A stretch of 64,000 nucleotides of DNA from the NCBI GenBank assembly GCA_963843315.1, contig CAWJJU010000004.1, positions 62,001 through 126,000 on the forward strand. Direction: 5' to 3'. Numbering within the stretch: position 1 is the first letter of the stretch; every line of letters begins with the position of its first letter. Position numbers and translations under genes: made by a program. The notes under the pieces were generated by a model. That model was given only the letters and a program-made list of their open reading frames with translations, was not told the DNA's origin and did no database searches. Positions 49,872-58,781 of this stretch are shown here, one piece after another. This DNA is from JAWVFM01 sp963843315. GTDB lineage: Bacteria; Actinomycetota; Thermoleophilia; Solirubrobacterales; 70-9.

Positions 49872-51427
49872 TTGCCGATCCCTCCCGGCGCCGCGCCCTG
49901 CAGCGAGTCGCCGCCCGAGCTCGAGCCTCCGGCGCCCGGCGCCGTGCCCGTGGTGGATCCGCCGGCCGTAGCGCCGCCGCCTGTCCCGCTGCCGCTGCCT
50001 GAGCTCGGCCTGTTGCCGGACCCGAGGATGAAGTTGAGAAGGGCCTTCGAGCCGCCGTCGTTACCGGCGCTCGTGCCCTTCGACCTGTGCTCGACCTTCT
50101 TGGCGCTCTTCGCCGCCAGGTCACGCAGCCTGGCCGCCGCCGCCAGCTTCGACTTCGAGGCCGTGAAGTTCGCACCGCAGCCGCTGGCGGGAACGGTGAC
50201 GTAGTCGACGCACGGCGTGACCAGCAGCTCCGCGCGCAGGAAGTGGCCGAACTGGTCGAACCCGTTGGCGATGCCGGCGGTGTTGTAGACGAAGCTGAGG
50301 AGGTTCTTGTAGCCGCCGCTCTTGTCCAGGCTGCGGAGCAGCGTGGAGAGGTTCCGCGACGGCGACGCGGCCCGCTTGGAGAGCTTCGTGAGCTGCTTGA
50401 CGACCGGGTCGGACCCCGCCAGGGGAACGGTCGACTGCTCGGTCGCGGTACCGAGGCTCTTCAGCGACGTCGTCCCGGCCTTCGAGAAGGGTGTGAGGCG
50501 GCGCGTGAAGGTCGTCAGCGAGGGCGCCGCTGCGTTGAGGCTCTGCGCGACAGGCGTCGCCTGCTGGGAGAACGAGCGCAGCTGGACCATCGTCGCGCGC
50601 AGCTGGCTGAGGAACTCGGGCAGCTTCTGCAGGCCCGCCTCCAGGTCGCCGCTGCGCTCTGCCGTGGCCTGGCCCGAGATGCCGGCGTTGTCGATGAAGC
50701 CGGCCAGGTGCTGGCGCTCGCGCGCGAGCGGGGCCAGGGCGGTCTCGGAGTCGCGCGCGAGGTTCGCTAGCACGTGGTTCTGCTTGGCGAGGATGGCGAG
50801 GACCTGGTCGGTCTCGCGCAGGGCCGGGTCTGCGCGGTGAATGATCGCGTCCAGGTCCTGGCCCCGGGCTGCCAGCCCGGCGCCGAGGTCGTTGAGGATC
50901 AACCGGAAGCGCTGGGCGTAGGGCAGGCGGTTGATGTTCTGGACGAGATCGAGGTCGACCTGCTTGCCGTCGTTCTCGAGCGGCAGGAAACGCTGGCCGG
51001 CGCCCGTCTGGCCGTCCGGGATCACCTTCAGCTCCGGCGGCGCCGCCACGCCGGGAGCGCGCGGCTGGGTCGGCGTGCAGTCGACGAACTTCTCGCCGAG
51101 GAGCGACTGCGGCCTGATCAGGCACGACGCGTCGGTCCTGAAGTCCTCGAAGCCCGGGTCGGTGATCTTCATGACGACGACCGCCTTGCCGGGGTCGTCC
51201 TTGCCATCGCGGTGAACCGCCTCGCCGGGCATCGAAACGTCGACCGAGTCCACGCTGCCGACGGTCGCCCCGGCCACGCGCACCTGCTCGCCGTTGACGA
51301 TGAAGCCGCCGTTGTCGAAGTAGCCGCGAACCAGGTAGCCGTCGCTGCCGGACGAGAACGGCGCGGCGATGATGAGCGCGGCCACGATCGCGCCGATGAG
51401 GACGGCTATGAAGATCGCGCGCCTCAT
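49868..51427 (-). CDS. MCE/MlaD-family protein 2
   Basis: From the ATG 51425-51427 (overlapping the previous stop), 519 residues: TM about 3-22, MlaD domain (about 30-135; GYFDNGGFIVNGEQVRVAGATVGSV), a long helical part, and a Ser/Gly-rich tail (about 475-519, GSGSGTGGGATAGGS). Six more N-terminal residues are possible from an upstream codon, but the overlap start is preferred. Confidence 0.9.
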   Translation of the reverse strand: MRRAIFIAVLIGAIVAALIIAAPFSSGSDGYLVRGYFDNGGFIVNGEQVRVAGATVGSVDSVDVSMPGEAVHRDGKDDPGKAVVVMKITDPGFEDFRTDASCLIRPQSLLGEKFVDCTPTQPRAPGVAAPPELKVIPDGQTGAGQRFLPLENDGKQVDLDLVQNINRLPYAQRFRLILNDLGAGLAARGQDLDAIIHRADPALRETDQVLAILAKQNHVLANLARDSETALAPLARERQHLAGFIDNAGISGQATAERSGDLEAGLQKLPEFLSQLRATMVQLRSFSQQATPVAQSLNAAAPSLTTFTRRLTPFSKAGTTSLKSLGTATEQSTVPLAGSDPVVKQLTKLSKRAASPSRNLSTLLRSLDKSGGYKNLLSFVYNTAGIANGFDQFGHFLRAELLVTPCVDYVTVPASGCGANFTASKSKLAAAARLRDLAAKSAKKVEHRSKGTSAGNDGGSKALLNFILGSGNRPSSGSGSGTGGGATAGGSTTGTAPGAGGSSSGGDSLQGAAPGGIGK

Positions 51428-52791
51428 GGGCCGGGCGGCACGTCGGAGGGGTCGCACTCGCCGATCAGCGAGCCGTCGTCGAGGAACGGGTTGGATCCGG
51501 AGATCGGCTGCGTGGCGCCACCGGGGCAGCGCGTGTAGATGCCGTTCTGGATGCCGTTGTACTGCTGGCTCGGCGACTGCGGGGTGAGGACCCCGGTGCC
51601 GCTGTTGTAGTTGAAGACCCCGGTGATGGCGGGGTCGGCCCGGGCGTAGTGGCCGTTGGCGTCGTAGTACGAGGTCACCTGGTCGAGCCTGGAGATGAAC
51701 GCCGCCAGCTCGGGCGCGTAGGGCCGCGCGAACGCGATCTGCGGCTGGCCGCCGTTCAGGGCGTCGACCGCGGCCGGGCTGGCCTTGGACGCGCGCTTGG
51801 CGACGCTCGGCAGGGTCTGCAGCGCGTCGGAGAGGTCGTTGTGCGGGCCGGGGGTGTTGAGCGCGGGCGCCAGGTCGCCGACGACCGGGACCGCCCGCTT
51901 GGTGAACACGCGCAGCTGCGAGAGGAACTGCGGCAGCCGCTTGGTGGCGGGCTTCGACGCGGCGACGAGCGGCGTCAGGTCGTCCAGGGCGGCTCGCAGG
52001 TTCACGAACGTGGTGTTCGAGGTCCGCATCGCCGGCGGCAGGGCCTGCAGCGAGCGGTCCAGCGACTCGTTCTGGCTCGCGATGGCGCTCAGGGCCGTGT
52101 TCGCGTTCGTGATCAGGTTCTCGAGGTCGTTGCTCTTCTGGCCGACGGCGGTCAGCACCCGGCCGCTCGACACGAGGAAGTCGCTGAATGTCTTCTGGTC
52201 GCGCGTCAGCTCGTCGAAGAGGCGCTGCGTGGCGCTCAGCGATGGCGCGAAGTACTTGATCGCCTTGTTGGCGGCCGCCGTGTTGCCGGCGTAATACGTG
52301 GCCTGACCCTGGATCACCTTCTGCAGCGCGCGGCGGGTGCGCGGGGTGAACGTGTCGAAGAGCTGGTCCAGGTCCACCGCCGACGTGGTCTTGTCGCCCT
52401 CGAGGGTGGAGCCGTCGGGGAGGTTCGGGCTGTTGTTCGGCCCCGGGGTGAGCGAGATGTAGCGGTTGGCCACGCCCGACAGCGAGGTGTTGCGGATGAT
52501 CGCCGTCGTCCCCTCGCGCATGGGGTCGTTCAGGGTGACCGTGATGTCGGCCTGCGCGTCGTCGGTCAGTCCGACGTCATCGATGGTGCCGACGGGCTGG
52601 CCGGCGACCAGCACCTGGTTGCCCTTGACGATCTGACCGGCATTCTCGAAGAGCAGGTGGTAGGAATGCCCGCTGCTGCCGCTGAGCAGGATGACCATGA
52701 CCACGACGACGCCGGCCGCGAGTGCAGCCATGGCCGCGATGCGCGCCCATCGTGAGCGTCCTTGCTTATCGGCGCCTTGTTCGGGTCTCAA
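51424..52791 (-). CDS. MCE/MlaD-family protein 1
   Basis: This 455-residue protein is first in the MCE run: a basic N-terminus (KQGRSRWARI), TM (about 17-37), MlaD domain (about 43-130: YHLLFENAGQIVKGNQVLVAGQPVG), helical coil region, and C-terminal tail with Cys at about 424 and 448. YrbE-type permease genes, which usually precede mceA, are not present upstream; a wax-ester synthase/DGAT gene is. The operon promoter is probably in the 110-bp gap 52792-52901. Confidence 0.9.
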   Translation of the reverse strand: MRPEQGADKQGRSRWARIAAMAALAAGVVVVMVILLSGSSGHSYHLLFENAGQIVKGNQVLVAGQPVGTIDDVGLTDDAQADITVTLNDPMREGTTAIIRNTSLSGVANRYISLTPGPNNSPNLPDGSTLEGDKTTSAVDLDQLFDTFTPRTRRALQKVIQGQATYYAGNTAAANKAIKYFAPSLSATQRLFDELTRDQKTFSDFLVSSGRVLTAVGQKSNDLENLITNANTALSAIASQNESLDRSLQALPPAMRTSNTTFVNLRAALDDLTPLVAASKPATKRLPQFLSQLRVFTKRAVPVVGDLAPALNTPGPHNDLSDALQTLPSVAKRASKASPAAVDALNGGQPQIAFARPYAPELAAFISRLDQVTSYYDANGHYARADPAITGVFNYNSGTGVLTPQSPSQQYNGIQNGIYTRCPGGATQPISGSNPFLDDGSLIGECDPSDVPPGP

Positions 52792-52901
52792 CCCATGCCT
52801 AGAAACACGGTAGGAAGCCAGCCCCCCAGGGGTCTCTCGTCTCCGCCGCTCATCCTAGTGACTGCCCGAGCGTCCGTCCGGGCGCCTGCGTTGCGGGCGG
52901 G

Positions 52902-54356
52902 TTAAGCCTCGGCGGACTCGAGCTCGGCGAGCTCCTCGGCGAACCAGCCCATGAGCTTCTCGACGTCGGGCATCTGCTCGCGATCCGCGACGATCCCGAA
53001 GTCGAGGCTGCCGCAGTAGCTCATCACCGTGATGTTCAGCCCCATGCCGTCGGTGATCACCGAGACGGGGTAGTTGGCCTCGAGCTTCGCGCCCGCCAGA
53101 TACAGGGGCGTCTGCGGGCCCGGCACGTTGGAGAGCACCAGGTTCCAGGCGGGACGGCCGCGCCCGCTGGAGGAGATGGTGAAGGTCAGCCGAGCGGCCC
53201 GGCCGAAGACGGCGGGCGGGATGAACTCGTTCGCGTCCTGCAGGAGCTCGGCCGGCAGCGCCTTGTGGCGCTGCTTCATGTCCATCAGCGAGTCGTGGGT
53301 GCGCCGCAGGCGCTCCGCAGGGTCGAACTGCTCGGTGTGCATCGGCGCGCTCATGAGCATGATCCGGTTGCCGAAGGTGCCCTGCTGCGCCTCGCTGCGC
53401 ACCGACACCGGGATCTGCGCCACCAGCGGCTCCTCGGGCAGCTCGCGGTGCTCCACGAGCCAGCGGCGCACCGCGCCCGCGGCGAGCGCCACCACGACGT
53501 CGTTCACCGTGCAGCCAAAGCGGTTCTTGACCTCCTTGACGCGGTCGAGCGAGAGCTGGCCGAAGACGACGCGGCGGTGCGGGGACACCCGGCCGTTGAA
53601 GGAGGTCCGCGGAGGCACCAGCTTGGGGCCTGCCACGTGCGGGCTCTCGACGCCCAGCACGCGCTCCAGGCCCCGGGCGACGCGACCCGCCGCGCGGGCG
53701 CCGGGAACGCTGGCGAGGCTCGCGACCTCGTCGATGTTGGGCAGCGCCCGGCGGCTGGCGCGAAGAGCGCGGACGGGATAGCGCGGCAGGCCCAGGAGGC
53801 CACGGCCCAGCATCTCCAGGTCGCCCGGCTCGCGGTCGCGCTTGGCGATCTCGGGGTCGGGAGGCTCGCGGCCCTCGGGCGAGAGGTCGAGGAGCGCTCC
53901 CATGATCTCCGCGCCGGACATGCCGTCGATGACCGCGTGGTGGATCTTGGTGAGCATCGCGGAGCGGCCGCCCTCGAGGCCGTGGATCAGGTAGAGCTCC
54001 CACAGCGGCCGGGTGCGGTCGAGGGGGCGTGCCACGATCCGCGCCACCTGCTCGCCCAGCTGCTCGAGGTTCCCCGGGGGCGGCAGCGCCAGCTCCCGGA
54101 CGTGGAAGTCCAGGTCGAAGTCGGGATCGTCGATCCAGTAGTCGTAGTCGAGGCCGAGCGGCACGGGCGCCAGGCGCCAGCGAAACGGCGGCACCAGCGG
54201 CAGGCGCTCGGCGATGAGCCGCTCGACGTCGGCGAGCTCGAGCTTGCCGCCCGGCGCGGTCGACGGATCGAGGATGGCGACGCCGCCGACGTGGCCGTAC
54301 TGGCGCGCGGTCTCGAGCGCGAGGAACTGCGAGTCGAGTGCCGTGAGCTGCCGCAT
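52902..54356 (-). CDS. Wax ester synthase / diacylglycerol acyltransferase (WS/DGAT)
   Basis: This 484-residue enzyme has the diagnostic HHAVIDG motif at 139-145 (catalytic HHxxxDG), with preceding PLDRTRPLWELYLIHGLEGGR and the C-terminal NVPGPQTPLYLAGAKLE. It esterifies acyl-CoA with diacylglycerol or fatty alcohol at the cytoplasmic membrane face. It precedes the MCE operon on the same strand, in keeping with joint handling of neutral lipids, though co-transcription is not shown. Confidence 0.93.
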   Translation of the reverse strand: MRQLTALDSQFLALETARQYGHVGGVAILDPSTAPGGKLELADVERLIAERLPLVPPFRWRLAPVPLGLDYDYWIDDPDFDLDFHVRELALPPPGNLEQLGEQVARIVARPLDRTRPLWELYLIHGLEGGRSAMLTKIHHAVIDGMSGAEIMGALLDLSPEGREPPDPEIAKRDREPGDLEMLGRGLLGLPRYPVRALRASRRALPNIDEVASLASVPGARAAGRVARGLERVLGVESPHVAGPKLVPPRTSFNGRVSPHRRVVFGQLSLDRVKEVKNRFGCTVNDVVVALAAGAVRRWLVEHRELPEEPLVAQIPVSVRSEAQQGTFGNRIMLMSAPMHTEQFDPAERLRRTHDSLMDMKQRHKALPAELLQDANEFIPPAVFGRAARLTFTISSSGRGRPAWNLVLSNVPGPQTPLYLAGAKLEANYPVSVITDGMGLNITVMSYCGSLDFGIVADREQMPDVEKLMGWFAEELAELESAEA

Positions 54357-54390
54357 GCCGTCAACCTACCGCTCGCGGCTGTTCCTGAAT

Positions 54391-54447
54391 AACTTGCGGA
54401 TGCCTTCGGCATCCTTACCTGCTGCTTTCGGGGCTAAAGCCCCTCAC
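54391..54447. repeat. Diverged single copy of the 92-bp element
   Basis: The stretch from CTTGCG through TGCTGCTTTCGGGGCTAAAG to CCCCTCAC matches the 5.4-kb tandem repeat. The first hairpin has changed sequence but kept pairing: GGATGCC-TTC-GGCATCC here, CCGGC-TGC-GCCGG there. The second hairpin is identical. It abuts the rsmI stop codon (54448). Confidence 0.8.
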
Positions 54448-55275
54448 TTACATACGTGGGTCCCGGCCCGTCAGCTCGCGGTACAGGTCATTCGGCCTCA
54501 GGCCGGTGAGCGCGGCGACCACCTGCGCCGCTGCTCGCGGGCGGGCGCCCGACTGAACGAGCTTGCGCAGGGCGTCGACGGCGAAGGCCAGGTCGGCGCC
54601 CCCGGCGGCGGCCCGCCCCGCGGGAGCGATCACCAGCACGATCTCGCCGCGCACGTCGCCGCGGTAGCGGCGTGCGAGCTCGCCGAGCGGAGCGCGCGCG
54701 ACCTCCTCGTGCAGCTTCGTCAGCTCGCGGCACACCGCCGCCTCGCGGTCGGGCGCGAGCGACGCCAGCGCCGCGAGCGAGTCGGGCAGGCGCCGTGGAG
54801 ATTCGAAGGCCACGATCGTCTCCGAGGATCCGAGCAGCCGCTCGAGCTCGCCCGCGCGGCGGGGCAGGAAGCCCTCGAATCGCCAGCGGTCGGCCGGCAG
54901 CCCCGAGGCGACGAGGGCCGTCGTCACCGCTGACGGCCCCGGCAGCACCTCGACCTCGACGTTCCGTTCGAGGCACGCGCGGACGAGCCTGAAGCCCGGA
55001 TCGGAGATCACCGGCGTGCCCGCGTCGGAGACCAGCGCGACCTTCGCGCCCCCCACCGCCTCCTTGGCGAGCCGCGGCGCGCGCTCGGCTTCGTTTCGGT
55101 CGTGGTAGGAGACCAGTCGCGGCGGGGAGATCCCCAGGCGCTCGAAGAGGCGCCCGGCGCGGCGGGTGTCCTCGCAGGCGATCAGGTCGGCTTCGGCGAG
55201 CGCGCGCTGGATCCGAGGCGTGACGTCCTCCATGTTCCCGATGGGCGTCGGGCAGACGGTGAGCTTGCCCGTCAA
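54448..55275 (-). CDS. rsmI: 16S rRNA C1402 ribose 2'-O-methyltransferase
   Basis: The TTG start (overlapping the ROK kinase stop) gives 275 residues. TVCPTPIGNMEDVTPR, the SAM-site region and ALVSDAGTPVISDPG, and EVLPGPSAVTTAL are diagnostic of the tetrapyrrole-methylase-fold RsmI. It modifies the small ribosomal subunit. It stands as the first member of the ancient rsmI-metG-tatD-rsmA-ispE series on this strand. The hairpin repeat touches its stop. Confidence 0.94.
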   Translation of the reverse strand: MTGKLTVCPTPIGNMEDVTPRIQRALAEADLIACEDTRRAGRLFERLGISPPRLVSYHDRNEAERAPRLAKEAVGGAKVALVSDAGTPVISDPGFRLVRACLERNVEVEVLPGPSAVTTALVASGLPADRWRFEGFLPRRAGELERLLGSSETIVAFESPRRLPDSLAALASLAPDREAAVCRELTKLHEEVARAPLGELARRYRGDVRGEIVLVIAPAGRAAAGGADLAFAVDALRKLVQSGARPRAAAQVVAALTGLRPNDLYRELTGRDPRM

Positions 55276-56234
55276 CCCACCGCCTCCCTGTCCTCCAGCT
55301 CCATTGCGGCCATCGCGGCCGCGCCGATCATCCCGGCCTCGGGCCCGAGCTCGGCCGCGACCACCGGGGTCTCATCCATGGGCGGCAGCGCGCGGGCTCG
55401 CAGCTCCTCGCGCGCCGGCGCCAGCAGGAGGTCGCCGGCGGCCATCACCCCTCCGCCCAGGACGATCACGTCCGGGTTGAACACGTTGGCGAGGCTGGCG
55501 AGCGCCACCCCCAGCCTGTGCCCGATGAGCGTCATCGCCCCGACCGCCGCCTCGTCGCCGGCCAGCGCCGCCTCGGTCACCGCCCTGCCGTCGACCGTCT
55601 CGCCGGCGGCCAGCATGCTCCCGAGGGCGGAGTCGGGGTTGCGCTCGGCCGCGGCGCGGCCCTCGCGGCCGAGCGCGGTGCCCGACGCCATTGCCTCGGC
55701 GCAGCCGTGGTTGGGGCACGTGCCCTGGCACTTCGGCCCGTCGGCGTCGATCACGACGTGTCCCAGCTCCGCCGCGGCGCCCGTCGAGCCGCGATACGGA
55801 CGACCGTCGAGGATGAGCCCGCCGCCGATCCCCGTGCCGATGGTGAGCATGACCGCGTTGCGCGCCCCGCGGGCGGCGCCGAAGCGGTGCTCGGCGATCG
55901 CCGCGACGTTGGCGTCGTTGTCGACGAAGACCGGAAGCCCGATGCGCTCGCGCAGCAGGTCGCGGATGGGGACGTTCACGAGGTCCAGGTTCACGGCGTT
56001 GATCGCGACGCCACGCTCGCGGTCCATCGTGCAGGGGATCCCGATGCCGGCCGCCGCCACGCCGGGGCACGCCTTGCGCGCCGCGATCACCTCGCGCTCG
56101 AGGCTGTCCAGGATCTCTTCCTGGCGAAGGCCAACGCTCGGCGCCGTCGAATGGGTGCGCACGTTGTTCGCTTCATCGACGACCCCCACCAACATCTTGG
56201 TTCCGCCCAGGTCAACGCCGATGGTCTCCATCAT
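55272..56234 (-). CDS. ROK-family glucokinase-like sugar kinase
   Basis: From MMETIGVDLGGTKM, 320 residues (a Met one codon on is equally possible). Phosphate-1 motif GVDLGGTK, catalytic FVDNDANVAA, the ROK Zn motif GHVVIDADGPKCQGTCPNHGCAEAMASG (about 160-187), and the adenosine site VIVLGGG are visible. It most likely phosphorylates glucose, but other sugars are possible. Coupled to rsmI by a four-base overlap and divergent from the LCP gene across 22 bp. Confidence 0.9.
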   Translation of the reverse strand: MMETIGVDLGGTKMLVGVVDEANNVRTHSTAPSVGLRQEEILDSLEREVIAARKACPGVAAAGIGIPCTMDRERGVAINAVNLDLVNVPIRDLLRERIGLPVFVDNDANVAAIAEHRFGAARGARNAVMLTIGTGIGGGLILDGRPYRGSTGAAAELGHVVIDADGPKCQGTCPNHGCAEAMASGTALGREGRAAAERNPDSALGSMLAAGETVDGRAVTEAALAGDEAAVGAMTLIGHRLGVALASLANVFNPDVIVLGGGVMAAGDLLLAPAREELRARALPPMDETPVVAAELGPEAGMIGAAAMAAMELEDREAVG

Positions 56235-56256
56235 CGGCAAGTATTCATAGCCGCCG

Positions 56257-57492
56257 ATGGCCGCCGACGATGACCGGGGAGAATCCAAGCCCCCCGATTA
56301 CAAGGTCTACCGCGCGCGCCGTGGCCTCTTTTCGGGCAGAAGCGGCCCGGGACTGGAGGGGCTGCGGGGCAAGCGCGAGCAGACGGGCTCCAAGCCGCCC
56401 AAACCCCCGCGAAAGCCGCGGACCGCGCGCGAGCGCGGCCAGCGCCCGCCGGGCACCTTCGACTGGCGCAAGTGGGGAAAGTGGGCTCTGATCGCAGCGG
56501 CGGGCTGGCTCGTGGTCAGCATCGTGGCGTTCGCGATCTCCGCGCAGATCCAGAAGGGCAAGCTCGCGAACATGGGCGACACGCTGCACGGCAACCCGTT
56601 CATGCTCGTCAGCCCCCAGACGATCCTGGTGCTCGGCACCGACGTGCGCCCCTCCGGCCTCGCCTCGAAGGACGAGGCGACGCCCCAGCACTGCATCGAC
56701 GCCGCCGGCGAGGGCCAGCCGCCGCCGTCCTCGTGCACCCCGTACCGCTCCGACACGATCATGCTGATTCGCGCCGGCGGGGGATCCTTCCGCAAGCTCT
56801 CGATCCCGCGCGACACGCTGGCCGACATCCCCGGACAGGGCACGCAGAAGATCAACGCCGGCTATGCGTTCGGCGGCGCGAAGCTCGAAACCCAGACCAT
56901 CTCGAACTTCCTCGGGATCAATATCGACCAGGTGGCGGTCGTCGACTTCCAGGGCTTCCGGGACCTCATCAACAACCTCGGGGGGATCGAGGTCACGGTG
57001 AACAAGAAGATCTGCTCGGAGGTCTCAGGCGGGGCCCAGAACGGCGGCTTCAGCCTGTTCCTCGATCCCGGCACGCACACCCTCACCGCCGACCAGGCGC
57101 TGACCCTCGCCCGCACGCGCGAGAACGTGGCTCAGGATCCCAAGGGCAACTCCTGCCCGCCCATCTCGGACCTCGACCGGGCGACCTTCCAACAGGATGT
57201 GATCAACGGGATCAAGGGACGACTCACGAGCGTCACCCGCCTGCCGTACAACTTCCTCCACGGACCGTTCATCGGCTGGAGCGCCCCGAAGGCGTTCGTC
57301 TCGAGCATGGGCGTGCTGACGCTGCCTCAGTTCGTGCTGTCCTCCGCCATCGGGGGCGGCGGCGCCCAGGTCCTCGAGAACCCGGACAACCCGTTCGACC
57401 CGACGATCCCCCACGACACCTGCGTGAAGGCCGTGACGAAGTTCCTCGGTGGGCCGCCCCCGCACGATCCGGAGTGCAGCCCGGGAGGCTGA
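56257..57492 (+). CDS. LytR-CpsA-Psr (LCP) family cell-wall ligase
   Basis: This 411-residue protein has a basic/Pro-rich cytoplasmic part (1-70), one TM (about 76-98) and an extracellular LCP domain: LGTDVRP (126-132), RSDTIMLIR (164-172), SIPRDT (182-187), QGFRDLINNLGGIEVTV, and TLARTRE. The conserved Arg and Asp of the polyprenyl-phosphate pocket are present. LCP enzymes attach glycopolymers from a lipid carrier to peptidoglycan. The nearby glycosyltransferase and epimerase genes could provide substrate, but this is only thematic. Confidence 0.93.
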   Translation: MAADDDRGESKPPDYKVYRARRGLFSGRSGPGLEGLRGKREQTGSKPPKPPRKPRTARERGQRPPGTFDWRKWGKWALIAAAGWLVVSIVAFAISAQIQKGKLANMGDTLHGNPFMLVSPQTILVLGTDVRPSGLASKDEATPQHCIDAAGEGQPPPSSCTPYRSDTIMLIRAGGGSFRKLSIPRDTLADIPGQGTQKINAGYAFGGAKLETQTISNFLGINIDQVAVVDFQGFRDLINNLGGIEVTVNKKICSEVSGGAQNGGFSLFLDPGTHTLTADQALTLARTRENVAQDPKGNSCPPISDLDRATFQQDVINGIKGRLTSVTRLPYNFLHGPFIGWSAPKAFVSSMGVLTLPQFVLSSAIGGGGAQVLENPDNPFDPTIPHDTCVKAVTKFLGGPPPHDPECSPGG

Positions 57493-57576
57493 CGCCGTCG
57501 CCGGCAACCCCCTGGGGCGGGTTATGCTGCGATGCAACTTCCGGCGGAGGGCCGGATCTACAGGGAGGGCGCGCAG

Positions 57577-58437
57577 GTGGCTCGCATTCGACGCAGGAAC
57601 AGGTTCTTCATGCCCATCGGGGCACTCATCCTCGGAGCACTCGCGGCGCCCGGCATCGCCTCCGCGGCTTTCGAGACCAATTCGTTCGACGTGGACGGCA
57701 GCCACGGTTACACGGTCAGGGTTACCGGCAACAACCAGAACTTCGTCGGCCTCACGACCTGGAAAGGGAAGGGGTTCGCCACCACCAGCTACGACACGTC
57801 GGGCACGAGCACCAAGACGAAGCTCCAGGCCGACCTCGGGACCTTCGGCACGATCGACCTGACCTTCCACCCCAAGAAGACCATCCACCCGCCCAACCCG
57901 CCGCGCTGCAACGGAAGCCTGACGCGGACCGAGGGCGTCTACAAGGGAACCCTCAAGTTCACCGGCGAGAACGGCTACACGAAGGTCAATGTCCATTCGG
58001 CCGACGGCAAGCACGTCGTCGACAAGCTGAACTGCCATGGGCACAGCCACCACAGGACGCACGTTCACCTTCTGGCGCAGACCGGTGGCTCGATGTTCCA
58101 GGCGGACCTGATCAAGCAGAAGAAGTCCAAGCCTTACTTCTCGGCCTTCAGGCAAGAGTCGGCGTTCCCGGTGACGATCTACCGGACCGCCGGGGTGACG
58201 GGCCCCCGCTCGGACTTCACCTACAACGACCCGAGCTACACGAAGGCGAAGGTCAGGCCCCCGGCCCCGTTCAGCGGTAAGGGCGTCTACGACAACGGGA
58301 CGTGGACCGGCTCGCTTCAGATCGACTTCCCCGGCGCCCCGAACACTCCGTATGCCGGGCCCGGCTGGGGCGCCAGCCTCGGCGAGGTCGTCCAGAAGCG
58401 CGGACCGCTCGGGGTCGCGCCGCTCTTTCGCCGCTAG
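57577..58437 (+). CDS. Secreted beta-rich protein, paralogue of the 60.6-kb gene
   Basis: The GTG 57577 follows a GGGAGGG ribosome site and gives 286 residues: signal peptide (RRRNRFFMPIGALILGALAAPGIASA), then FDVDGSHGYTVRVTGNN, DLGTFGTIDLTFHPKKTIHP, CNGSLTRTEGVYKGTLKF, KPYFSAF, DFTYND, GVYDNGTWTGSLQIDFPG, GPGWGASLG. The same blocks in the same order occur at 60555-61424, so the two are tandem paralogues separated by two genes. No named domain. Probably abundant extracellular or wall protein; conserved Cys pairs near KPPNPPRC and KLNCHGH. Confidence 0.7.
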   Translation: MARIRRRNRFFMPIGALILGALAAPGIASAAFETNSFDVDGSHGYTVRVTGNNQNFVGLTTWKGKGFATTSYDTSGTSTKTKLQADLGTFGTIDLTFHPKKTIHPPNPPRCNGSLTRTEGVYKGTLKFTGENGYTKVNVHSADGKHVVDKLNCHGHSHHRTHVHLLAQTGGSMFQADLIKQKKSKPYFSAFRQESAFPVTIYRTAGVTGPRSDFTYNDPSYTKAKVRPPAPFSGKGVYDNGTWTGSLQIDFPGAPNTPYAGPGWGASLGEVVQKRGPLGVAPLFRR

Positions 58438-58749
58438 CTAGGCCTGGTCGGAGGAGCCGGAGCTCTTCTTCTCCGAGCCCGTCTTGGCCTCGGGCTTCGA
58501 GTCCGGGGGCTTCGCCTCCGAGGGCTTCGAGTCGCCGTTCTTCGACGGGTCGGAGCCCGCGGGCTTGGCGCCCTTGCGAGCGTAGTCGGTGGTATAGAAG
58601 CCCGAGCCCTTGAAGTGAACCGCGGGCGCGAACAGGACGCGCTCCACCGGCTTGCCGCAGACCTCGCATTGGGCCACGGGATCGTCGGTGATGCTCTGGA
58701 AGACCTCGAAGGTGTGGCCGTCCTCACAGCGGTATGCGTACGTGGGCAT
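58438..58749 (-). CDS. FmdB-type zinc-ribbon protein
   Basis: These 103 residues begin MPTYAYRCEDGHTFEVFQSITDDP, the FmdB start, with CEVCG as the second knuckle and the conserved VHFKGSGFYTTDYARKG. The first knuckle is C-x2-GH instead of CxxC, so Zn binding may use the His. The C-terminal half is a Lys/Ser/Pro-rich tail. It is convergent with both flanking secreted-protein genes; function of the family is unclear. Confidence 0.85.
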   Translation of the reverse strand: MPTYAYRCEDGHTFEVFQSITDDPVAQCEVCGKPVERVLFAPAVHFKGSGFYTTDYARKGAKPAGSDPSKNGDSKPSEAKPPDSKPEAKTGSEKKSSGSSDQA

Positions 58750-58781
58750 GGCGAGCAATTATGATGATCGCCAGGGTGGCG

